From Chersky-840 sp963848335 (GTDB lineage: Bacteria; Actinomycetota; Acidimicrobiia; Acidimicrobiales; UBA8190), in NCBI GenBank assembly GCA_963848335.1, contig CAWKDD010000003.1:1178001-1242000 (forward strand): a stretch of DNA of 64,000 bases. The letters run 5' to 3'. Both the position numbers and the translations under genes were made by a program. Under the pieces are notes generated by a model. That model was not told the DNA's origin. It searched no databases and saw only the letters and a list, made by a program, of their open reading frames with translations. Below are positions 1-9,057 of this stretch, piece after piece (position 1 is the first letter of the stretch; the number at the start of each line of letters is the position of its first letter).

Positions 1-976
1 GGCTGGGCTCGACGCCGGCCGCGGCCACGCGCCGGCGCAGCGCCTCGACCGGGGTGTGGACATCGGCGTGCTCGCCGGTGGCTTCGGTCACGAGCTCGGC
101 CATGGTGGCGCGGCGCCACGGAGGCGTGAGATCGAGCTCGCGCCCCTGGTACGAGATCGTGGTGGTGCCGCGCAGCTCCGATGCAAGACCCGACACCAAG
201 TCCTCGACGAGCACGGCCAGGTCCAGGTAATCGGCGTAGGCCTGGTAGAGCTCGAGCATCGTGAATTCCGGGTTGTGGCGCGGGGACAGGCCCTCGTTGC
301 GGAACACCCGGGCCACCTCGAACACCTTCTCGAACCCGCCCACCACGAGGCGCTTGAGGTAGAGCTCGGGGGCGATGCGCAGGAACAGGTCGGTGTCGAG
401 CGCGTTGTGGTGCGTGACGAAGGGCTTGGCGTTGGCACCACCGGGGATGGCGTGCAGCACCGGCGTCTCGACCTCGACGAACCCCATCTCCGCCAGGCGC
501 CGGCGCAGCGAGGTGATCAGCTTGCTGCGCAGGGTCAGGATCTCACGCGTCCGCTCGTTGGCCCACAGGTCCACCTCGCGCTGGCGAAAGCGCGTCTCGA
601 CGTCCGACACCCCCTTCCACTTGTCGCCGAAGCCACGGCGCGCTTGCGCCAGCAGCACCCAGGTGCGGACCTGCACCGACAATTCGCCCTTGCGCGTGCG
701 CACGATCCTGCCCGTCGCCCCCACCCAGTCCCCCAGCGACAATTTGGAGAAACCCCCGAAGTCCTCGGTGATCTTCTCCAGCGCGAACAGCTGGACGTGG
801 CCCGACGAGTCGCGCAGGGTGGCGAAGGCGAGGCGTCCCTGGGGACGCACCAGCATGACCCGGCCGGCCACCGAGACGACGTCGTCGCTCTCCTCTCCGG
901 GCCCGAGCGAGGCGTAGCGGTCGTGCAACGGGCCCGCTTCGGCGGACCTGTCGAAGGAGTAGGGGACGTCGGCCAC
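1..976 (-). CDS. lysS: Lysyl-tRNA synthetase (class II), 3' end cut by window edge
   Basis: Charges tRNA-Lys with lysine in the cytoplasm. The readable 325 residues start at a GTG followed by ADVPYSFDRS and contain the N-terminal anticodon-binding OB fold (roughly residues 30-140, with VSVAGRVML and VQLFALEK) and the first part of the class II catalytic domain. Motif 2 is clear near residue 225 (VFRNEGLSPRHNPEFTMLE). Motif 3 and the C terminus lie beyond base 1. It is the most downstream visible gene of a long minus-strand cofactor run, 46 bp after coaX. The lysS-coaX-panD-panC neighbourhood is also found in Mycobacterium. Confidence 0.93.
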   Translation of the reverse strand, partial: MADVPYSFDRSAEAGPLHDRYASLGPGEESDDVVSVAGRVMLVRPQGRLAFATLRDSSGHVQLFALEKITEDFGGFSKLSLGDWVGATGRIVRTRKGELSVQVRTWVLLAQARRGFGDKWKGVSDVETRFRQREVDLWANERTREILTLRSKLITSLRRRLAEMGFVEVETPVLHAIPGGANAKPFVTHHNALDTDLFLRIAPELYLKRLVVGGFEKVFEVARVFRNEGLSPRHNPEFTMLELYQAYADYLDLAVLVEDLVSGLASELRGTTTISYQGRELDLTPPWRRATMAELVTEATGEHADVHTPVEALRRRVAAAGVEPS

Positions 977-1022
977 AGGGCGCGACGCTACCGGGTCGCC
1001 CCCGTCCCCCCGACGACACCGT

Positions 1023-1856
1023 TCACGTCGGCTTGGAGTTGCGCTCGTAGACGAGTCGAAGCCCGTGCAAGGTGAGCCAGGGCTCGCGGTGCTCGATGCA
1101 CTGCGACAGCGGCGCGATGACCTCGGAGAGCCCGCCGGTGGAGACCACCGTGGCGTGGCCGAGCTCGTCGGCGATACGCCGGCACATGCCGTCGACCTGC
1201 GCGGCGTACCCGTAGAGCACGCCCGACTGGATCGATTCGACGGTGGACTTGCCGATGACGCTGCGCGGCTCGACGAGCTCGACGCGCCGCAGGGCCGCGG
1301 CGTGGTGGAACAGCGCGTCCATGGAGATGGCGATACCGGGTGCGATGGCGCCTCCGAGGTACTCGCCGCTCCCCGAGATGGCGTCGAACGTCGTGGCCGT
1401 GCCCAGGTCCACCACCACGCACGGACCCCCGTAGAGGTCGTAGGCCCCGATGGCGTTGGCGATGCGGTCGGGGCCGACCTCCTTGGGATTGTCGTAGAGG
1501 ATGGGCATGCCCGAGCGCACACCGGGCTCGAGCACGACGCAGGGCACCTCGAACCACCGCATGGCCATCTGGCGCAGGGCGGTGGTGACGCGGGGCACCG
1601 ACGACGTCACCGCCATGCCGGTGACCACCTCGTCGACGTCGAGGCCCGTCAGGGTGAGCAGCTCCGACAGCAACAGGGCGTGCTCGTCGGGAGTGCGGTC
1701 GGCGACGGTCGACAACCGCCAGTGGTGGGTGAGCCCGGTGGGCTCGGGTGGCACTGGCGGCGCGCTCCGGCTGCCCGGAGGGGGATCGTCGCCGGGGCCC
1801 AGGGAGAACAGGCCGATGACGGTTTCGGTGTTCCCCACGTCGATGGCGAGCAGCAA
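1023..1856 (-). CDS. coaX: Type III pantothenate kinase
   Basis: Phosphorylates pantothenate, the first step of coenzyme A synthesis. The 277-residue protein has the type III pattern: phosphate-binding DVGNTETVIG at residues 6-15, GPDRIANAIGAY at about 128-139 and DLGTATTFD at 150-158. A proline-rich insertion lies at about 22-40. The start is TTG, 3 bp after the nadC stop, so the two are surely co-transcribed. No ATG or GTG near the DVGN motif would serve better. Length is normal for the family (about 255-280). Confidence 0.95.
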   Translation of the reverse strand: MLLAIDVGNTETVIGLFSLGPGDDPPPGSRSAPPVPPEPTGLTHHWRLSTVADRTPDEHALLLSELLTLTGLDVDEVVTGMAVTSSVPRVTTALRQMAMRWFEVPCVVLEPGVRSGMPILYDNPKEVGPDRIANAIGAYDLYGGPCVVVDLGTATTFDAISGSGEYLGGAIAPGIAISMDALFHHAAALRRVELVEPRSVIGKSTVESIQSGVLYGYAAQVDGMCRRIADELGHATVVSTGGLSEVIAPLSQCIEHREPWLTLHGLRLVYERNSKPT

Positions 1857-1859
1857 CGG

Positions 1860-2900
1860 TCAGTCCTCCACGAGATCGAGCCCGAGATCGAGCACGGGGG
1901 CCGAGTGCGTGATGGCCCCCACCGAGACGAGATCCGCACCGGCAGCGGCGAAGGCGGGAGCGGTGTCGAGGGTCACGCCCCCTGACGCCTCCACCAGGAC
2001 GGCGGGGCCGCCCTCGGCGTGGCGCGCCCGTACCAGGGCCACGCACTCGGAGACCATCGACGGGGACATGTTGTCGAGCAGCACCGCCGAGGCCCCGGCC
2101 ACCACGGCCTCGGTCACCTGTTCGGGGCGGTCGCACTCCACCTCCACCATGCGGCCCGGCCACCACCGACGGGCCAGCGCCACCGCCTCGGCCACGGCCA
2201 GGCGGCCCAGGTGGTTGTCCTTCACGAGCACGGCGTCGGAGAGACCGGCCCGGTGGTTCCACGCGCCTCCGGCGCGCACCGCCGCCTTCTCGAGGGCGCG
2301 GAGACCGGGCGTCGTCTTTCTCGTGTCGAGCACGCGGGTGGCGGGGTTGGCCGCCGAGACCACCTCCACGTAGCGGCGGGCCGTCGAGGCCACTCCCGAC
2401 AGGTGGCACAAGAAGTTGAGCGCGGTGCGCTCGGCGGTGAGGATCGAGCGCATGGGCCCCGACACCTCGGCCACCACCGATCCCGGCGCCAGCACGGCGC
2501 CGTCCACCACGGAGAAGTGCACCACCACCGACGCGTCGACCTGTGCGAAGGCCTCGAGCGCGCACAGGCGGCCGGCGAGCACCCCGTCGGCGCGCGACAC
2601 CACTCGGGCCCGGGCCACGACGGTGTCGGGCACGAGCATGGCCGTGAGGTCCCCGAGGGGGCCGAGGTCCTCGGCCAGGGCGCGGGCCACCGCCTCGCGC
2701 ACCGCCGAGACGGGTGGGTCGGGAGGGCCCGACGAGGGCCACGACGCGGGCCAGTCGCCCGTGTCGGTGTCTCGGTGCGGTGCCCCCGCCGGCGCCGTCA
2801 CCGACGGGCCCCCGGGCGCCAGGGGGACGGACCCGGGCGCGGCGGCGGCGCGTTGGACGATGCGCCGGCGCCACTGCGGACGGCGACTCGGGGAAGTCAC
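1860..2900 (-). CDS. nadC: Nicotinate-nucleotide pyrophosphorylase (quinolinate phosphoribosyltransferase)
   Basis: Converts quinolinate and PRPP to nicotinate mononucleotide in de novo NAD synthesis. Family features: EDLGPLGDLTA near residue 75, ERTALNFLCHLSG near 150, the active-site TRKTTPGLR near 190, GGAWNHRAGLSDAVLVKDNH following, and VEVECD near 240. At 346 residues it is about 60 longer than usual because of a Pro/Arg/Ala/Gly-rich N-terminal tail; the true start may lie inside. The GTG at 2900 overlaps the nadB stop (GTGA), which supports the long form through translational coupling. Confidence 0.93.
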   Translation of the reverse strand: MTSPSRRPQWRRRIVQRAAAAPGSVPLAPGGPSVTAPAGAPHRDTDTGDWPASWPSSGPPDPPVSAVREAVARALAEDLGPLGDLTAMLVPDTVVARARVVSRADGVLAGRLCALEAFAQVDASVVVHFSVVDGAVLAPGSVVAEVSGPMRSILTAERTALNFLCHLSGVASTARRYVEVVSAANPATRVLDTRKTTPGLRALEKAAVRAGGAWNHRAGLSDAVLVKDNHLGRLAVAEAVALARRWWPGRMVEVECDRPEQVTEAVVAGASAVLLDNMSPSMVSECVALVRARHAEGGPAVLVEASGGVTLDTAPAFAAAGADLVSVGAITHSAPVLDLGLDLVED

Positions 2901-4505
2901 GGCGGGCGTGGGCGCCCCCGGGTCTCCTGTCGGGCGTCGGCGGCGCGCAGCAGCGCCCCGGCCACCGTCACGAGGTTGGCGAGCTCGCCCGCACCTCGCC
3001 CGTTGCCCGTGCCCGGGGCGCGGGCGGCGGGAAGGCGGGCGGCCACGGCCCGGATCTCGGCGGCGGCGCCGGCCAGGGAGGCCGGAGAGCGCAGCACGCC
3101 CGCGCCCTCGATCATGGCGCGCTGCAGGCGCTCGCGGAGCTTGGCCACGTCGGCGTCGCCTTCGGTGTCGCGCTTCGGTGGCGCCTCGACGTCGCGTCCG
3201 CGGTCGGGTGCGCCTCCACGTCCGTCACGAGGTCGGTGACGAGGTCGGCGTCGATGTCGGTGCAGGGGATCCCCGTCGGGGAAGACCCGCCCGGTGCAGA
3301 GCGCAGCGCGCGCCATGACGCCGGTGTCCTGCGGCCCGTCGCGCCCGGAGGAGATGGCCTCGGCCAGCCGGGCTCCGAACACCATGCCCTCGAGAAGGGA
3401 ATTCGAGGCCAGGCGGTTGGCGCCGTGCACTCCGGTGCAGGCCACCTCGCCCACCGCCCACAAGCCGGGCACCGCACTGGCCCCGTCGAGATCGGTGACC
3501 ACCCCTCCCGACAGGTAGTGCGCGGCCGGCGCGATGGGAAGCCAGTCCACGGCGGGGTCGAGACCTGCGGCGTGCAGGGAGGCGGCCACTGTCGGGAAGC
3601 GGGCGTCGAAGGACTCCAGGCCGGTGGCGTCGAGCCACAGGTACCCGACACCCTGCTCGGCCATGCGGTCGGCCATGGCCCGGCTGACGACGTCACGGGG
3701 GGCGAGCTCGTCGACGAATCGCCCGCCTGCGGCGTCGCGCAGCAGGGCGCCGTGGCCGCGCAGCGCCTCGGACAACAAGCGGCCGGGGCATGGCGGGATG
3801 GTGCAGCGCCGTGGGGTGGAACTGGAAGAACTCGACGTCGGCCACCGGGCACCCCGGCCCGCAACGCCATGGCGATGCCGTCGCCGGTGGCCTCGGGCGG
3901 GTTGGTGGTCACCGCGTAGAGCTGTCCCGCGCCGCCCGTGGCCAGCACCACCTGGGTGGCCCGCACCTCGCGCAGCGCGCCGTCGGGGTCGAGCGCCCTC
4001 ACGCCCGACGCAGCGCTCTCCCTCGAGGACGAGGTCGACGGCGAACCACTGCTCGAGCACGGCGGCGGCGCTGTGCCGGACGGCCGACGACGAGGGCCCG
4101 CTCGACCTCGGCGCCGGTGGCCGCGCCCCCGGCGTGCAGGACGCGGGCCGTGGAGTGCCCGCCTTCTCGGGCCAGGGCCAGGTCGCCTCCGGCCTCGCGG
4201 TCGAACACCGCGCCCAGGGCGATGAGCTCGTCGACCCGGCGCGGCCCCTCGTCGACGAGCACGCGCACGGCGTCGACGTCACACAATCCGGCTCCCGCCG
4301 CCAGGGTGTCGGCCAGATGGAGGTCGGTGGAGTCCTCGTCGCCCCCCACCGCCGCCGCGATCCCCCCCTGGGCCCAGCGCGTCGTCGACTGGGCCAGGTC
4401 GGCCTTGGTGAGGACGCCGACCCGCAGACCCGCCGGCGTGGCCAGGCGGACCACGGCGGACAGGCCGGCCACGCCCGAGCCGAGGACGAGGACATCGAGC
4501 TCCAC
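2897..4505 (-). CDS. nadB: L-aspartate oxidase, interrupted by several frameshifts
   Basis: FAD enzyme that oxidises L-aspartate to iminoaspartate for quinolinate synthesis. The protein is scattered over three frames. It opens at GTG 4505 with the FAD-binding LVLGSGVAGLSA and STTRWAQGGIAAAVGGDED. It changes frame near 4095 (then AAAVLEQWFAVDLVLEGE), near 4010 (then ATQVVLATGGAGQLY), near 3865 (then VADVEFFQFHPTALHHPAM) and near 3785 (then SEALRGHGALLRD and TGVHGANRLASNSLLEGM). One more pair of shifts is possible at 3190-3270. Each piece is well conserved, so sequence or assembly errors are more likely than decay, but a pseudogene cannot be excluded. It overlaps nadC by 4 bp. Confidence 0.85.
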
Positions 4506-4540
4506 GGGTCGGGCCCCCGAGGGCGGGCCGGGCGCCGGCC

Positions 4541-4933
4541 TCAGCCCGTGACGGCCGGGCGCAGCGCGTCGTCGAGCTGCGCCAGGCTGAGGTCCACGAC
4601 GGAATTGGTCGCGTCCACGTGGACGATGGTGGGCTCGAAGCCGGCCAGCTCGGCGCTCTCGTAGTCGGCGTAGGTGATCACGATCACCTTGTCCCCCCGG
4701 TGCACGAGGCGGGCGGCGGCGCCGTTGAGGCACACCTCGCCGGGGCCTCCCACGATGGCGTAGGTCTCGAAGCGGGCCCCGTTGTCGATGTCGAGCACGG
4801 TCACCTGCTCGTACTCGAGGATGTCGGCCAGCCGCATCAGCTCGGGGTCGAGGCTGATCGATCCCACGTAGTCGAGGTTGGCGTCGGTCACCGTGGCCCG
4901 GTGGATCTTGGACTTCATCATGCGCCGGCGCAT
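4541..4933 (-). CDS. panD: Aspartate 1-decarboxylase
   Basis: Makes beta-alanine from L-aspartate for pantothenate synthesis. The proenzyme cleaves itself before a serine to create the pyruvoyl cofactor; the site DYVGSISLD is at residues 21-29, with cleavage between Gly24 and Ser25. NGAAARLVHRGDKVI is also typical. It is intact (130 aa) although both neighbours are frameshifted. The start is ATG at 4933 just after the panC stop (3 bp gap); nearby ATGs four and five codons in would give the more usual MMKSKIHRATVT start. Confidence 0.95.
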   Translation of the reverse strand: MRRRMMKSKIHRATVTDANLDYVGSISLDPELMRLADILEYEQVTVLDIDNGARFETYAIVGGPGEVCLNGAAARLVHRGDKVIVITYADYESAELAGFEPTIVHVDATNSVVDLSLAQLDDALRPAVTG

Positions 4934-4936
4934 CGT

Positions 4937-5854
4937 TCAGCGCTCCTCTCCGCTGTTGACCAATACGAGATCCGGCGCGGGCCCCGCACCGTCGGGCACA
5001 GGGCACGCCCCTTCGTTGTCGATGAGCCTGACCGCCCCGACCCGGGCCGCCACCAGCAGGCGCACCTCGCCGTCGATCACGGCGGGGCACTGCAGGGTGG
5101 CGGGATCGACGACCGCGGCGTAGTCGGGCGTGACGAGCGGCTCGGCCACGAGCACCGCCGTCATGGCGGCGCGCACGCGCCCGGGGTCGCGCTCGCCTCG
5201 CTCGACACGGCTCCGGCCCGCCCGCAGGGCGCGGTGCAACGCCGAGCGCGGCGCGGCGCTCGTCGGGCGACAGGCGGGGGTTGCGACTCGACAGGGCCAG
5301 GCCGTCGAGCTCGCGCACCGTCGGGCACCCCACCATCGTGACCGGGATGGACAGGTCGGCCACCATGCGGCGCACCACGGCCAGCTGCTGGTAGTCCTTC
5401 TCGCCGAAGTAGGCGCGGCACCGGCCCGACAGGGCGAAGAGCTTCGCCACCACCGTGGTCACCCCGTCGAAGTGCCCGGGGCGCGAGGCGCCTTCGAGGC
5501 CTTCGGTCACGCCGCTCGACGTGCACCGTGGTGGCGACGCGGGCCGGGTCCGGTCCGTACATCTCGTGCCACCGGCGGGGCGAACACCAACGACGCGCCC
5601 GCGGCGCGCGCCAGCGCCGCGTCGGCCTCGAGGTCGCGCGGGTAGGCGGCGAGGTCGGCGGCGTCGTCGAACTGCAGCGGGTTGACGAACACCGTCACCG
5701 CCACCACGTCGCACTCGGCCGCGGCCCGCTCGACGAGGGAACGGTGCCCGGCGTGCAGGGCACCCATGGTGGGGACGAGGCCGACGCTGCGGCCCAGGGC
5801 CCGCTCGGCGTCGAGAGCGTCGGCGAACGCCTGGGCCGACGTGACCACGCGCAT
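4937..5854 (-). CDS. panC: Pantothenate synthetase, interrupted by frameshifts
   Basis: Joins pantoate and beta-alanine with ATP. The frame from ATG 5854 gives VGLVPTMGALHAGHRSL (the ATP-binding HAGH signature, about residues 31-38) and VVAVTVFVNPLQF. Readable frame changes occur near 5565 (GTGGCACGAGATG looks like one extra base before MYGPDP), near 5520 (then VTEGLEGASRPGHFDGVTTV and YFGEKDYQQLAVVRRM) and near 5250 (then HRALRAGRSRV and AEPLVTPDYAAVVDP). Summed, the pieces make a normal protein of about 300 residues. Three indels in a gene conserved at the residue level suggest sequence error. Confidence 0.85.
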
Positions 5855-6692
5855 GGCGCCGGGCACCGCCGGCTCCGGCGCGCCGGACCTGGCGGCGCCC
5901 GGCCGGGGCCGGGGCCGGGCTCGATTGTCGGGGCCGGGCGTCGGGTCCGGCGGCCGCGGTCGACGGGGGCGGGGACAGGCCTGTCGGTCTCCAGGCGCCG
6001 GGCCAGGGCGACGCCGGCTTCGTAGCCGGGGATCTCGGCGGTGTCGAGGGCGGCGCGGTGGCGCTCCAGCGTGGCCTCGTCGCCGCGTGCGGCGGGACCG
6101 GTGAGCGCCGGGGCCGGACCGAGGTCGGACACGTCGGTCAAGGCGGCGCGGGCCAGGCCCACGAAGGCGTCGAGGCCGAGCCCGGCCGACGCCGCCACGC
6201 GCTCGACCTGGCCCATGAGCGCCACGAGGTGGTTGGAGGCGATGCACGCCGCGGCGTGGTACGCGGCCCGGTGCTCGTCGTCGACGACCACCACCGAGCC
6301 CCCGAGCAAGCGGGCCAGCTCCCCCGCCACCGGGTCGCCAGCCACGGCGAAGGTGATGCCGCTGCGCAGACGGACCCGGCCGACCTCGGCCGAGGGCAGG
6401 GGCACGAGCGGATGCAGCGACGCCACGGCGGGGATGGGGGGCGACGGCGTCGAGGCCCGAGCGCGCCCGACAGGTGCAGCACCACGGTGCTCGGCACCGG
6501 TACGACACGGGCCGCCACCTCGGCGATGGCCGAGTCGGGTGTGGCGATGACGAGGACGTCGACACCCCGGGCAGCCCGGGCCACGTCGTCACCGCGCGCC
6601 AGCACGTCGCGGACTTCGCATCCGGCGTCGGCCAAGGCCGCCGCCAGTGAACGACCGGCCCGCCCCGGGCCGATCAGTCGGACAGTTGTCAC
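5695..6692 (-). CDS. DUF2520/Rossmann-fold reductase-like protein, frameshifted
   Basis: Begins at GTG 6692 with the dinucleotide-binding RLIGPGRAGRSLAAAL, followed by VLVIATPDSAIAEVA and VLHLSGALG. The frame shifts near 6452 (LDAVAP) and again in a run of six C near 6436, then continues as VASLHPLVPLPSAEVG, AAYHAAACIASNHLVALM and LTGPAARGDEATLERH. This is the family encoded between panC and folK in actinobacteria (Rv3603c-like), related to 2-dehydropantoate/pyrroline-5-carboxylate reductases; its substrate is unknown. The C terminus is unclear: the last frame runs to 5695, overlapping panC, so a further shift near 5870 is likely. Confidence 0.7.
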
Positions 6693-7212
6693 CGGACCCC
6701 TCTCTGCGCTCCAGCCCCTCACCGAGGGTGCCGGTCGCTCCAGGCGATCGGATCAGTACCCCGCGCAGTCTACCTACCACCCGGACCTCCCCACCAGCCC
6801 CTTCCCGGGCTTCGGGCGCCACGAGCTCGGGAGCCAGCTCGGCCAGGGGCTCGACCACGAACCGTCGCTCGTACATGCGGGGATGGGGAACCACCAGGTC
6901 CTCGTCCTCGACCACCCGGTCCCCGACGAGCAGGACGTCGACGTCCAAGGTGCGCGGCCCGTCGGGCACGCCCCGCCGGCGCCCTGCCGCCGCCTCGAGC
7001 CGCCCGGCCACCTCGAGCAGCTCCCTGGGCCCGAGCGCGGTGTCGAGCTCGACGACGACGTTGAGGTACAGGCCCTGGCCGGCGGGGCCGCCCACGGGCT
7101 CGGTCTCGTACAGGCGCGACACCGCCACCACCCCGGGGAGCCCCTGCACCGCCCCGACCAGGTGGGACTCCCGGTCACCGAGGTTGGACCCCAGGCCGAC
7201 GAAGGCGCGCAC
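6589..7212 (-). CDS. folK: 2-amino-4-hydroxy-6-hydroxymethyldihydropteridine pyrophosphokinase
   Basis: Transfers pyrophosphate from ATP to 6-hydroxymethyl-dihydropterin in folate synthesis. Signatures: FVGLGSNLGDRESHL at residues 4-18, YETEPVGGPAGQGLYLN, and the catalytic GPRTLDVDVLLVGD near residue 90, followed by VVPHPRMYERRFVVEPLAELAP. The conserved part ends near residue 150; the last 55 residues are unlike the family and run 104 bp into the next gene. Dropping one G at about 6757 would give a stop at about 6752, so the tail may be another indel artefact. Confidence 0.9.
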   Translation of the reverse strand: MRAFVGLGSNLGDRESHLVGAVQGLPGVVAVSRLYETEPVGGPAGQGLYLNVVVELDTALGPRELLEVAGRLEAAAGRRRGVPDGPRTLDVDVLLVGDRVVEDEDLVVPHPRMYERRFVVEPLAELAPELVAPEAREGAGGEVRVVGRLRGVLIRSPGATGTLGEGLERREGSGDNCPTDRPGAGRSFTGGGLGRRRMRSPRRAGAR

Positions 7213-7216
7213 GGCC

Positions 7217-7597
7217 CTAGGTCCGGCGTCGATGGATGCGGACCCCGGTCGAGGCGACCTGGTGCGGGAGCGGCGGGTGCAGCTTGCGGACGGTGACGGT
7301 GACGGCCTCGATGCGGGGGTCGACGAGCACGCCCTCGGCCACGGCCGTGGCCAGGGACTCGAGCAGGCGGCGGGGCGGTCCGGTGATCACCGCCACCGCG
7401 GCGTCGGCGGCGGCGGCGTAGTCGGCGGTGGCGGCGAGGTCGTCGCGCGACGCTCCGGCCGCGGTGTCGAGATAGAGGTCGAGATCCACCTCGAAGGGCT
7501 GAGGGCGCACGCGCTCCTCGTCGAGCACCCCGTGGACCCCGTCGACGCGCAGCCCCCGCACCTCGATGCGGTCCCCTTCCGGACCACCCCGCCCCAC
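7217..7597 (-). CDS. folB: Dihydroneopterin aldolase
   Basis: Cleaves 7,8-dihydroneopterin to 6-hydroxymethyl-dihydropterin and glycolaldehyde. Family features: IEVRGLRVDGVHGVLDEER, FEVDLDLYLDT, DYAAAADAAVAVI and the C-terminal VTVRKLHPPLPH. The GTG at 7597 gives 126 residues (usual 118-125) and lies 16 bp after the stop of the preceding gene; no ATG is available in frame. The open frame upstream has shadow-like composition. It sits 4 bp before folK. Confidence 0.92.
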   Translation of the reverse strand: MGRGGPEGDRIEVRGLRVDGVHGVLDEERVRPQPFEVDLDLYLDTAAGASRDDLAATADYAAAADAAVAVITGPPRRLLESLATAVAEGVLVDPRIEAVTVTVRKLHPPLPHQVASTGVRIHRRRT

Positions 7598-7613
7598 GGC
7601 GCCGAGCCGGGGC

Positions 7614-8129
7614 TCAGGCGGGCCCGGGGACGCCGAGCTCGGAGGCCCGGGCCACCATGTCGAGACCCGGCGGCCCCATCGGATGGCCGATGAGCCGCTC
7701 GACCACGGCGATGGCCTGCGGCCCGCCGGGCAGGCGGCCGCTCCACAGCAGGTAGCCGGCCACGACCCCCATGACGCGGTCACCGAGCTCCTCCTGGTGC
7801 ACGAGGAGGCGCTCGCCGGCCCGCAGCCATGCGTCGAGATTCCGGTACAGGTCGAGAAGCGTCTCCCGCACGTCCCCGGTCGAGGCCAGCGGGAAGTGCG
7901 ACCACACCAGCTCCCCCTCGTCGTAGGCGGCCAGGTTGTGCGGCGACGGCAGGAGCGACACCACCCGGTTGAAGCCCTGCACGCGCAGCCAGATGATCTC
8001 CTCCTGGCGGCGGACACGGCGATGGTGCGGGGCGAAGCCGCCCGGCCGTTCGCTCACCGCCAGCTGGTCCTTCACGATCCACGTGAAGTTGCGCGGGGGG
8101 ATCCCCGCCGCCCACTTCCCTTTCACCAC
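7614..8129 (-). CDS. Tyrosine-phosphatase-fold protein lacking the catalytic cysteine
   Basis: The 171-residue product looks like a small dual-specificity/tyrosine phosphatase: PPRNFTWIVKDQLAVSERP, EEIIWLRVQGFNRVVSLLP, an acidic-loop-like region with WSHFPLA, then the position of the phosphate loop. There the canonical HCx5R reads HQEELGDR: histidine and arginine are kept and cysteine is replaced by glutamine. GYLLWSGRLP follows as the usual helix. It should therefore be catalytically dead, perhaps a binding or regulatory protein. It lies between folP and folB in the folate run. GTG 8129 (or 8126) is chosen because it avoids the folP overlap that the ORF's first start at 8204 would require. 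Confidence 0.75.
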   Translation of the reverse strand: MVKGKWAAGIPPRNFTWIVKDQLAVSERPGGFAPHHRRVRRQEEIIWLRVQGFNRVVSLLPSPHNLAAYDEGELVWSHFPLASTGDVRETLLDLYRNLDAWLRAGERLLVHQEELGDRVMGVVAGYLLWSGRLPGGPQAIAVVERLIGHPMGPPGLDMVARASELGVPGPA

Positions 8130-8160
8130 TCGACCCTCGCCCTCGCCTTCACCTTCGTCG

Positions 8161-8991
8161 TCATCCCCCGTCCCACCGGCCCGTCCCCACCGGGCACGGG
8201 CCACCGACCTCGACCCGGGTGGTTCCCACGAGCGTGGCCGCCGCCACCGCGCTCGGCACGTCGTGGACCCGCACCATCGACGCGCCCGCCAGCATGGCCC
8301 ATGTGGCGGTGGCGATGGAGCCCGCCAGGCGCTCGGTCACGCCGGCGGGCTCGGCTCCGGGCCCCGCCGCCAAGCGCCCGAGGAAGCTCTTGCGACTCGT
8401 CCCCACCAGGACCGGCACGCCCTGCGCCACGAGGTCGGGGAGATGGCGCAGCAGGGCCAGGTTGTGCGCGGCCGTCTTGCCGAAGCCGATACCAGGGTCC
8501 ACCCACACCTCCCGCACGCCCGCCTCCAGCGCGACGTCGGCCCGCGCCCGCAGGAAGCCGTGCACCTCGGCCACGACGTCGTCGTAGCGCGGATCGTGCT
8601 GCATGGTGCGCGGCGCCCCCTGCATGTGCATGGCCACCCACCCCGCCCCGGACTCCGCCGCCACCGGCCACAACGAGGCCGAGATGTCGTTGAGCAGCGA
8701 CGCCCCGGCACCGAGGGCGGCCTCGGCCACCGCCGGCTTCACGGTGTCGACCGACACCCGGACGTGAGGGGAGAGGGCTTCGATCACCGGCACCACCCGG
8801 CGCAGCTCCTCGCCCTCGGAGACCGGCTCGGCCCCGGGCCGGCTCGACTCGCCCCCCACGTCGATGACGTCGGCGCCCTGGCGGGCCATCTCCCGTCCGT
8901 GTGCCACCGCCAGCTCGGCGTCGAGGTAGCGACCGCCGTCGGAGAACGAGTCCGGCGTGACGTTGAGCACCGCCATCACCAGAGGCCGCAT
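8161..8991 (-). CDS. folP: Dihydropteroate synthase
   Basis: Condenses p-aminobenzoate with hydroxymethyl-dihydropterin pyrophosphate; target of sulfonamides. All signatures are present: LNVTPDSFSDGG at residues 9-20, DVGGESSRPGA near 45, SVDTVKPAVAEAAL, LLNDISA, WVDPGIGFGKT near 165, LVGTSRKSFLG and the C-terminal RVHDV. Length is 276 residues, normal. ATG start at 8991. It is 66 bp after folE and 31 bp before the pseudophosphatase-like gene. Confidence 0.96.
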   Translation of the reverse strand: MRPLVMAVLNVTPDSFSDGGRYLDAELAVAHGREMARQGADVIDVGGESSRPGAEPVSEGEELRRVVPVIEALSPHVRVSVDTVKPAVAEAALGAGASLLNDISASLWPVAAESGAGWVAMHMQGAPRTMQHDPRYDDVVAEVHGFLRARADVALEAGVREVWVDPGIGFGKTAAHNLALLRHLPDLVAQGVPVLVGTSRKSFLGRLAAGPGAEPAGVTERLAGSIATATWAMLAGASMVRVHDVPSAVAAATLVGTTRVEVGGPCPVGTGRWDGG

Positions 8992-9057
8992 GCCCGTAGG
9001 TTAGGGCTGCCCCCGGGACCGGGGAACCGCCACCGTGTGCCGGGCGCGCCACGGGTC

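Noticed and set aside
988..2874. 628-residue minus-strand open frame
   Set aside because: Arg/Gly/Pro-rich translation in the wrong frame over coaX and nadC, both clearly coding; a high-GC shadow.
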